Assembly (NCBI GenBank): GCA_030430125.1
Contig: JAUIGA010000060.1
Span: 1 to 11,738, forward strand
DNA length: 11,738 nucleotides
DNA from: Chloroflexia bacterium
GTDB lineage: Bacteria; Chloroflexota; Chloroflexia; Thermomicrobiales; UBA6265
Reading direction: 5' to 3'
In this document: one piece after another, positions 7,093 through 11,738 of the stretch
Layout: each line of letters opens with the position of its first letter
Position numbering within the stretch: the stretch's first letter is position 1
Program-made: the position numbers and the translations under genes
The notes under the pieces: model-generated
Databases searched by the model: none
What the model saw: the letters and a program-made list of their open reading frames with translations, nothing else
Told to the model about the DNA's origin: nothing

Positions 7093-7530
7093 CTACAGCC
7101 CCGGCGGCAGCTCGTCCGCGGACCCGGCGTCGGCGAGCTCAGGCACGACCTGGCTCGAAACGCGCACGCCGTCGGCCAGCGCGTAGCCCGGCTGGGGCCG
7201 CAGCGGCGAACGCAGCGCGGGAATCGCCTTGCGCTGTTCCTCGTAGCTGACTGGCGCCTGCTCGAAACGGGCGGGATCGTCGTCGTTGCCATCGCGCGGG
7301 ACGAAGACACCCATGATGCGCTGGGCGGTACCGAATTCGGTGAGCGGCGGCCGCGGTGTGGTTTCCGGCACGGGCACGGGCATCACACCCTCGCCGGGCA
7401 CGGTCGAACGGTCGGGCACCTGGCCCGGAACCTGGGGCGACCAGACGGCGCCGGGCGCCTCCGGAAGGAGACTGCGTCCCTCGGTCATTGGGTCGCCAGG
7501 TTTTGCGGTTTTCTTGAGCGCGAATGCCAC
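7093..7530 (-). CDS. hypothetical Pro-rich protein, 145 aa
   Basis: The start is GTG 7530, preceded by a perfect AGGAGG at 11 bases. The product is soluble and lacks a signal peptide or membrane helix. Residues 1-60 are rich in Pro, Val and Gly (for example PQVPGQVPDRSTVPGEG) and are probably disordered. Residues 65-135 look more folded (AQRIMGVFVPRDGNDDDPARF near 69-89, then SYEEQRKAIPALRS). I recognise no family. It lies between the methyltransferase (133 bp upstream) and pdhA (285 bp downstream) on the same strand, but the spacers are too long to assume an operon. The strong ribosome binding site and regular codon use support a real gene. No function is proposed. Confidence 0.65.
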   Translation of the reverse strand: MAFALKKTAKPGDPMTEGRSLLPEAPGAVWSPQVPGQVPDRSTVPGEGVMPVPVPETTPRPPLTEFGTAQRIMGVFVPRDGNDDDPARFEQAPVSYEEQRKAIPALRSPLRPQPGYALADGVRVSSQVVPELADAGSADELPPGL

Positions 7531-7566
7531 GGAGCAACGAACCTCCTGCGCGGGACGAGCCAGCGG

Positions 7567-7647
7567 TCCACATCACTATCACTGCGGCAATCTTACCAGC
7601 CGGACCAGCGACCGTAGCGTGCCGGGCGAAAGATGTAGTGATGTGGA
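7567..7647. repeat. 12-bp inverted repeat spanning an intergenic gap
   Basis: TCCACATCACTA (7567-7578) and TAGTGATGTGGA (7636-7647) are exact reverse complements separated by 57 bases. They frame most of the 133-bp gap between the methyltransferase stop and the Pro-rich gene. They could be paired protein binding sites or the base of a long-range stem after the methyltransferase. No U-run accompanies it. Confidence 0.5.
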
Positions 7648-7663
7648 GGTCGAGACCTGCCCG

Positions 7664-8311
7664 TCAGGCAGCCTGGCGCAGTGGGCGCAGCACAAGCAAC
7701 CGGAAGATGGAGAACAGCCGTCGTTCCTCGCGCTCGACCGGGAAGCCCATCTCCCGGACGAGTTCAACTGTCGGCCGGTCGAGGTGGCAGCCCATGCGGC
7801 GTTCCTGCAACGGCGACATGCGGCGTTGCAGCCAGGCCAGCAGCCGATTCGGGGCGCGCACGTGCTCCAGCAGGACGATGCGGCCATTCGGGCGGCAGAC
7901 GCGCGACATCTCCCGCAGCGTGCACTCCGGGTCGGGCACCGTGCAGAGCGTCAGGCTGGTGGTGACGGTATCGAAGCTGGCGTCGGGGTAGGGGAGTGCC
8001 GTCGCATCGACCTGATCGAAGGCGACCGGTCGACCTTCGATGTCGGGACGTCGGCGTGCCTCCGCGAGCATCCCTGCGGAGAGGTCCGTGGCGGTGTACG
8101 ATGCGATCTCGTCCCAATCGACGTGGGCGAAGGTCATGCCGGTGCCCGCTCCGACCTCCAGGACATCGCCGTGCAGCGCGGTGGCCAGCTCCCGGCGCAG
8201 GTCAGGCCCCATCAACAGGCGCTCGCCGCGCGCCTCCCGCTCGTTCCACGTGGGGGCGAGCTGGTCGAAGATGTCGCGGATGCGCTTGGTATCGGGGGGT
8301 CCTGAGGTCAT
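7664..8311 (-). CDS. class I SAM-dependent methyltransferase (UbiE/Methyltransf_11-like)
   Basis: The protein transfers a methyl group from S-adenosylmethionine to an unknown acceptor in the cytosol. ATG 8311 gives 215 residues. GTG 8365 is rejected because its extra 18 residues have no family character and lie over a likely -10 box. Motif I, DVLEVGAGTGMTF (49-61), is the glycine-rich SAM loop. TATDLSAGML (73-82) holds acidic Asp76, which would bind the SAM ribose. The segment FDTVTTSLTLCTVPDP fits motif post-II/III, and the later segment GRIVLLEHVRAP is typical of the UbiE and phospholipid or quinone methyltransferase group. The C-terminus (RLFSIFRLLVLRPLRQ) is amphipathic and may touch the membrane. 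Without a biosynthetic neighbour the substrate cannot be named; ubiE itself is not claimed. Confidence 0.85.
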   Translation of the reverse strand: MTSGPPDTKRIRDIFDQLAPTWNEREARGERLLMGPDLRRELATALHGDVLEVGAGTGMTFAHVDWDEIASYTATDLSAGMLAEARRRPDIEGRPVAFDQVDATALPYPDASFDTVTTSLTLCTVPDPECTLREMSRVCRPNGRIVLLEHVRAPNRLLAWLQRRMSPLQERRMGCHLDRPTVELVREMGFPVEREERRLFSIFRLLVLRPLRQAA

Positions 8312-8351
8312 GTCGTTGCCTGTTCGCGCCACGGGTCCTGCCGGGTGGCCA

Positions 8352-8357
8352 AGTATA
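8352..8357 (-). promoter_or_regulatory. candidate -10 box for the methyltransferase
   Basis: TATACT on the minus strand matches 5 of 6 consensus bases and lies 40 bases before ATG 8311. No convincing -35 is seen at 16-18 bases upstream (CGTCAG region). It favours ATG 8311 over GTG 8365 as the start. Confidence 0.3.
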
Positions 8358-8482
8358 GTGCCCACCGTGGCATGCTGACGGAGTCGGATACGATCCTCTG
8401 GTGATCACGGAGGCCGCCCGTACCTGGTTGCGCGAAGGCTTCACTCGAATCCCGCAAGAGGGATTCCGTAGAACGAAAGCGC

Positions 8483-8496
8483 TGGCAACGTTGCCA
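8483..8496. promoter_or_regulatory. 14-bp palindrome, operator-like
   Basis: TGGCAACGTTGCCA is a perfect palindrome with a central CG, the form of operators bound by LacI-family repressors. It sits in the 315-bp gap (8312-8626) between the divergent methyltransferase and HEAT-like genes, 130 bases before the latter. No regulator gene is nearby. The rest of the gap shows a 7-bp hairpin (GAATCCC 8447-8453 with GGGATTC 8460-8466) and no gene I can support. Confidence 0.5.
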
Positions 8497-8626
8497 CGAC
8501 ACCCGGCTCCTGATCTGACGGGGTGTCCCGCTGGTTTTGCTGGCGGTCTTGCGCAGCACGATGGGGAGGGTGACTACTCCAGGTGATCGGCCAGAAGATA
8601 CGATATCGCCGTAGCAGGGACATGGT

Positions 8627-9505
8627 GTGACACCACGACGATCCGAGGATACCCGGGCATCGATTGCGGCGCTGCGGGACGCGCCACAGGCGGAGGAGCG
8701 CCGGCAGGTGGCGATCGACCTGGTCGAGCGCTCGCGGGACCTGGAGGTGCTCCGGGCGGCGCTGGTCGTACTCGCTGATGAGCGGGATCCGGCGCTGCGG
8801 CCCCTGCTGCACCGCACTTACGCGCAGTGTGAAGTATCGCCCGCGAAGCGGGATTCGAGCGGGTTCATCCGCGCGGAGGTCGTGCGGGCGCTCCATCCCA
8901 TCATCCATGTCGACGATGAGCCGTTGCTGCTGCGCGCGCTGACGACTTACCAGAAGCAGGGCATGTACGAGCTCTGTGCCGAGCTGCGTGCCGCCGCGCT
9001 GCGGGCGATGAACGACCTCGACCCCGACACCGCCGCGCTCTTCGCTGCCCGGTTCCTCCACGACCCGTTGACATCGTTCAGCGGCGAGCCGGCTATCACC
9101 GCGATCCGCCTGCTGGCCGCCCAGCAACGGCTGGAACCCCTCTTCGCGCTGGCGTCGTGGGAGGAGAGGAACGGGCAGTTGCTCGGCGAGGCGTTGCGCA
9201 ACCTCGTCGACCTGCGCGCCGACCTCGTCGATCTGCTGGTCGAACGGCATCACGACAGCGACGACGAACAGGTGACGGTCGGGTTGTTCGACCTGCTGCT
9301 GGGCCACCGGGAACGTGAACGTTGGCACGACCTCATCCTGCGCTACCTGGTGACCACGGACAACCTAGATGTCTATGGCATTGTCGTAACCTCGATCGTC
9401 GCGAGCCGGGATGAGCATCTGATCCCATCTTTGCGGGCGCTGGCCGCCGACGAGCGGGATGCCACGAAACGGACCCTGCTGGATCACGCGCTGGAACTGG
9501 CGTAA
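8627..9505 (+). CDS. HEAT-like alpha-helical repeat protein
   Basis: GTG 8627 is preceded by AGGGA (8616-8620) at 6 bases; the nearby ATG 8622 runs straight into a stop. The 292-residue product is almost entirely helical, with recurring Leu/Ala-rich helix pairs at intervals of about 35-45 residues. Clear units are LEVLRAALVVLADERDPAL (39-57), RAEVVRALHPIIHVDDEPLL (82-101), AELRAAALRAMNDLDPDTA (118-136), SGEPAITAIRLLAAQQRLE (152-170) and GQLLGEALRNLVDLRADLV (183-201). This is an alpha-solenoid of HEAT type, a fold that generally binds other proteins. It has no signal peptide, membrane helix or catalytic motif. It is divergent from the methyltransferase, with an operator-like palindrome between them. 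The fold call is confident; the function is unknown. Confidence 0.82.
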   Translation: MTPRRSEDTRASIAALRDAPQAEERRQVAIDLVERSRDLEVLRAALVVLADERDPALRPLLHRTYAQCEVSPAKRDSSGFIRAEVVRALHPIIHVDDEPLLLRALTTYQKQGMYELCAELRAAALRAMNDLDPDTAALFAARFLHDPLTSFSGEPAITAIRLLAAQQRLEPLFALASWEERNGQLLGEALRNLVDLRADLVDLLVERHHDSDDEQVTVGLFDLLLGHRERERWHDLILRYLVTTDNLDVYGIVVTSIVASRDEHLIPSLRALAADERDATKRTLLDHALELA

Positions 9506-9516
9506 ATTCCCGCCGA

Positions 9517-9770
9517 TCAGCGCATTCGTGTGGGGTTGACTTCTTCGGCTGCTGGCGACATGGATACCGGTTCCCAGACGTCGACCGGCGTGACGAGACG
9601 CGCGAGCATGGGTTGAGGTTGCCGCTCAGGTTCGCGAGTTGGGCGTGGCCCGGCAGGGCCACCTCTCGATCGCTCCAGCCAATCGTGACGTTGTTCAGGG
9701 GGATTGGCCCGGAGATACTGTGAATCAACGCAGGCGTTGGGCGATCCCATACAAACCGATACCCCGTTCT
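9517..9770 (-). pseudogene. possible frameshifted gene remnant
   Basis: The 409-bp gap 9506-9914 has no plus-strand gene, yet its minus strand reads like protein in two abutting frames. Frame A (about 9770-9618) gives TGYRFVWDRPTPALIHSI, then PIPLNNVTIGWSDREV and ALPGHAQLANLSGNLN; 30 of 35 codons in its last part end in G or C. Frame B (9609-9517) gives MLARLVTPVDVWEPVS and ends at TGA 9519-9517, with 21 of 30 codons ending in G or C. One lost base near 9610-9618 would join them. No start codon is identified upstream. The segment RFVWDRPTPA vaguely recalls the C-terminal part of some DNA cytosine methyltransferases, but the match is too weak to name it. It may also be plain noncoding sequence. 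Confidence 0.3.
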
Positions 9771-9914
9771 TGCCGCCGGTTGCGCATCCGTGCGCGCTCG
9801 ATCCCCTTCCTGACGGGTCGGGCATTGCCGTTCGCCGGCGCGGGAGCCGGAAGCGAGGCGTCAGGGAATTCGGCCGCGCCGAAAACTCCCCATTGCAGAC
9901 CATGGAGGCAGGTC

Positions 9915-10358
9915 ATGTCGACCGAATCGACACGGGACCTCATTCGAAGGAGCTTTGACGTCATCAACGAAGCCGCGCGCACGGGCAACTTCGATCTGCT
10001 CGACGAGGTGATCGCGCCGGACATTGTCGATCACCATACGGGGGTGTCGACGACACCTGGTGCTGCGGGTATCAAGGAGACGATGGCAGGTTTCACCGCT
10101 GCTTTCCCGGATTTCCATTTCAACGTGATCGATGTCATTGCCGACGGCGACCGGGCCGCGGTCCGATCCACCATTACCGTCACTCACCGGGGCGACTTCA
10201 TGGGCGTTCCGCCGTCCGGCAAGGCGGTCGAGGTGCCGGTGCTGGACATGTTCCGGGTCGACCATGACCATGTCGTGGAGACCTGGGGCGAGATGGATTC
10301 AATCGAGCTCCTGAAGCAGATCGACGCCCTCCCGGCTTCGATGCCGGGCGCGGGGTAG
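9915..10358 (+). CDS. SnoaL-like (NTF2-fold) ester cyclase family protein
   Basis: ATG 9915 has GGAGG (9904-9908) 6 bases upstream; the frame stays open further upstream, but that extension has no protein character. At 147 residues the product has the usual length of SnoaL-like proteins, cone-shaped alpha+beta barrels. Typical features are the N-terminal helix RDLIRRSFDVINEA (7-20), the acidic-His segment APDIVDHH (34-41), FPDFHFNVIDVIADGDRAAV (64-83), then THRGDFMGVPPSGKAVEVP (90-108) and the closing strand with DMFRV (111-115) and VVETWGEMDSIELLKQI (120-136). In the family, His and Asp residues of the cavity act in aldol-type cyclisation, but many members, including genomic SnoaL-like proteins outside polyketide clusters, have no known substrate. 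No polyketide genes are nearby. The family call is firm; the reaction is not. Confidence 0.88.
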   Translation: MSTESTRDLIRRSFDVINEAARTGNFDLLDEVIAPDIVDHHTGVSTTPGAAGIKETMAGFTAAFPDFHFNVIDVIADGDRAAVRSTITVTHRGDFMGVPPSGKAVEVPVLDMFRVDHDHVVETWGEMDSIELLKQIDALPASMPGAG

Positions 10359-10370
10359 CGGCTGCAGCGA

Positions 10371-10410
10371 GGACCGATGTTGCCAGACTGAGGCGTCGGT
10401 CCGTGGCAAC
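10371..10410. repeat. two interleaved 7-bp inverted repeats
   Basis: GGACCGA (10371-10377) pairs with TCGGTCC (10396-10402), and GTTGCCA (10379-10385) pairs with TGGCAAC (10404-10410). The arms are interleaved, so as RNA the two hairpins exclude each other or would need a strained pseudoknot (connecting segments 1, 10 and 1 bases). The block begins 12 bases after the SnoaL-like stop and lies about 200 bases before the oxidoreductase start. The arms of the second repeat match the halves of the palindrome at 8483-8496. Confidence 0.55.
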
Positions 10411-10537
10411 GTGTTCGAGCCGGTTGCGCGGTGACTCCATCGCGTAATCGGTTCGCTGCTTTCGGGACCAGATATGGGCGCGAGAGGGAGCTGCCCACAC
10501 CCGTCGCCTGCTTGTAGTCAGTCCGGCTTGCGTGTAC

Positions 10538-10584
10538 CGTGCATGCGGCAGGGTGTTCTTCGCGATCGACCTGTCGCATGCATG
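10538..10584 (+). promoter_or_regulatory. long hairpin in the oxidoreductase leader
   Basis: Arms 10538-10552 and 10570-10584 pair over 15 bp, with two positions as G-U if RNA, around a 17-base loop. The right arm overlaps a separate 12-bp palindrome CGCATGCATGCG (10575-10586). The stem ends 30 bases before the oxidoreductase ATG and just before its GAAAGGA ribosome binding site (10595-10601). It could be a leader structure or a protein binding site. No confident promoter was seen in 10359-10614. Confidence 0.5.
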
Positions 10585-10614
10585 CGCTTTCATTGAAAGG
10601 ACTCGCGCCACACT

Positions 10615-11670
10615 ATGTCAGCGACAGCTTTGACGGCGAGCCAGCCGGTTCGATTCGCGCTCATCGGGGCTGGCGGCATGGGCGGCACCCACGCGGCCAA
10701 CCTCATCGCCTCGCCCGCGACCGACCTTGCCTGGGTGGTCGATCTCGATCTCGAACGTGCCACCGCCTGGGCCGAGCGGTCTGGAGGACGCGCTACCGCC
10801 GAGATGGACGAGGCACTGGCAGATCCCACTGTTGATGCGGTGCTCGTCGCGCTGCCGACCTCCGTGCATCGCCTGGCGACCGAACGTGCCGCCGCGGCCG
10901 GCAAGCATGTCTTCTGCGAAAAGCCGATCGCTCGCACCGTCGCCGATGCCGAGGCGATGACGGCGGCCTGCGCGCGGGCCGGGGTGGTCTTCCAGGTTGG
11001 GCATGTAGTGCGGTTCTACCCCGAGTACGCTCGCATCAAGCAGGTGCTCGATGCGGGAACGCTCGGGCAGGTGGCAATGGTACGGACGCAGCGGCGCAGC
11101 GCCCCGGTGATGGAGCGCAGCCCGTGGTTCGCTGATCTGGAGAAGAACGGCGGGCTCATCATCGACCTGATGATCCACGACCTCGACACCCTGCGCTGGT
11201 ACTTCGGCGATGCAGAACGGCTCTACGCGCACGGGCTGAGCTACACCGAGTGGCAGCAATCCCGCGACGTCGCGATGGCGTCGGTCCGCTTCCGCAATGG
11301 CGTCATCGCGCATCTCGATGCGAGCTGGGCACACGGCGGGTTCTACACCGCGATCGAGGTCGCGGGTGAAAAGGGGCTGCTGTCGCACAACAGCCGCAAG
11401 AGCGCGACGCTCACATTCGAGAGCAGCGAAAACACGTCAGAGTTCCACAACATCGCGCCGCGCCAGACCTACCTGCGCCCGTCGACGGCGAACCCGCCGA
11501 TGCGCGAGCTTCAGCACTTCGTTGCCGCGATTCGCACCGGCACGCCGGTGATGACCGACGGCGCCGAGGCGACCCGTACCTTGGCGCTGGCCCAGGCCGT
11601 GCTCGACTCGATGCGCACTGGCAGGCCGATCGCATTCGCGCAGGACGCGGCAGCCGCAACCGTCAGCTGA
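10615..11670 (+). CDS. GFO/IDH/MocA-family NAD(P)-dependent oxidoreductase
   Basis: The protein oxidises or reduces a sugar- or inositol-like substrate with NAD(P) in the cytosol. The 351 residues show an N-terminal Rossmann fold with FALIGAGGMGGTHAANL (14-30), acidic VVDLDLERA (41-49) after strand 2, AVLVALPTSVHRLA (75-88), and the family signature KHVFCEKPIARTVADAEAM (97-115), where Lys103 of EKP is catalytic in relatives. The C-terminal domain has GGLIIDLMIHDLDTLRW (179-195), with Asp184 and His188 in the usual D-xxx-H arrangement. ATG 10615 is used; GAAAGGA lies 13 bases upstream, longer than ideal. Inositol 2-dehydrogenase and UDP-sugar dehydrogenase relatives share these motifs, so the substrate is open. 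It may be controlled through the structured 10371-10586 region. A 21-bp hairpin follows. Confidence 0.9.
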   Translation: MSATALTASQPVRFALIGAGGMGGTHAANLIASPATDLAWVVDLDLERATAWAERSGGRATAEMDEALADPTVDAVLVALPTSVHRLATERAAAAGKHVFCEKPIARTVADAEAMTAACARAGVVFQVGHVVRFYPEYARIKQVLDAGTLGQVAMVRTQRRSAPVMERSPWFADLEKNGGLIIDLMIHDLDTLRWYFGDAERLYAHGLSYTEWQQSRDVAMASVRFRNGVIAHLDASWAHGGFYTAIEVAGEKGLLSHNSRKSATLTFESSENTSEFHNIAPRQTYLRPSTANPPMRELQHFVAAIRTGTPVMTDGAEATRTLALAQAVLDSMRTGRPIAFAQDAAAATVS

Positions 11671-11687
11671 ACCCAAGTCGGGTTGTC

Positions 11688-11737
11688 GCGGCGGACCCTG
11701 TGTCCGCCTTCGATCTGGCGGACACAGGGTCCGCCGC
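11688..11737 (+). terminator. 21-bp perfect hairpin after the oxidoreductase gene
   Basis: Arms 11688-11708 and 11717-11737 are exact reverse complements (21 bp) around the 8-base loop TTCGATCT. It begins 17 bases after the oxidoreductase stop, which fits a terminator. The window ends one base later, so a U-tract cannot be seen. It might also terminate a convergent gene lying beyond the window. Confidence 0.7.
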
Positions 11738-11738
11738 T

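Noticed and set aside
8244..8256. TTCCACGTGGGGG resembling parS, in the methyltransferase gene
   Set aside because: Only the central CACGTG and part of the left arm fit; the right arm should read AAAC and reads GGGG.
8401..8586. 61-codon plus-strand frame between the methyltransferase and HEAT-like genes
   Set aside because: It has no ribosome binding site and no protein-like composition, and it contains inverted repeats better explained as regulatory DNA.
9639..9914. Upstream extension of the SnoaL-like frame
   Set aside because: The added residues are Arg/Pro-rich with no family character, while ATG 9915 has a well-placed GGAGG.
10331..10348. 6-bp hairpin CCCGGC/GCCGGG at the end of the SnoaL-like gene
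   Set aside because: It lies inside the coding sequence, is short and lacks a U-run; such stems are common in GC-rich DNA.

Overview
The window is a gene-dense, high-GC bacterial chromosome segment. GTG starts are common, spacers are short, and third codon positions are strongly G/C. Gene content is core metabolism plus several unrecognised proteins, with no transposase, CRISPR array, tRNA or rRNA. The taxon cannot be fixed from sequence alone. The style would fit a Chloroflexota (Thermomicrobia-like) or other high-GC lineage, but that is a weak inference. Two exact copies of the ParB-binding core GTTTCACGTGAAAC, about 1.06 kb apart, suggest the segment lies in the origin-proximal, parS-bearing part of a chromosome.

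Layout. Positions 1-2401 (+): the 3' end of an unrecognised gene, a tightly coupled gene with a PD-(D/E)XK nuclease signature, a spacer holding the first parS-like site, and a Trp-rich hypothetical gene. A 19-bp perfect hairpin (2420-2463) sits between this block and a convergent minus-strand block. Reading leftward, positions 8311-2491 (-) carry a UbiE-like SAM methyltransferase, a Pro-rich hypothetical protein, the pyruvate dehydrogenase operon pdhA-pdhB-pdhC (E1 alpha, E1 beta, E2), a small single-span membrane protein, and ndk, which contains the second parS-like site in its coding sequence. Positions 8627-11738 (+) carry a HEAT-like helical repeat protein, a spacer with a possible frameshifted remnant on the minus strand, a SnoaL-like small protein, a structured leader, and a GFO/IDH/MocA-family oxidoreductase followed by a 21-bp perfect hairpin at the window edge.

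How the genes fit together. E1 alpha, E1 beta and lipoyl E2 would convert pyruvate to acetyl-CoA. The E3 (dihydrolipoyl dehydrogenase) gene is not here and must be supplied from elsewhere. Ndk balances nucleoside triphosphates. The methyltransferase, SnoaL-like protein and oxidoreductase are family-level calls without a defined substrate.

The points most worth a second look are the parS pair (one copy written in the ndk codons), the nuclease-like gene with its truncated upstream partner, the operator-like palindrome TGGCAACGTTGCCA whose arms recur before the oxidoreductase, and the inverted repeats in that oxidoreductase leader. I found no clearly complete, previously undescribed system. The nuclease cassette is the best candidate, but its 5' part lies outside the window.
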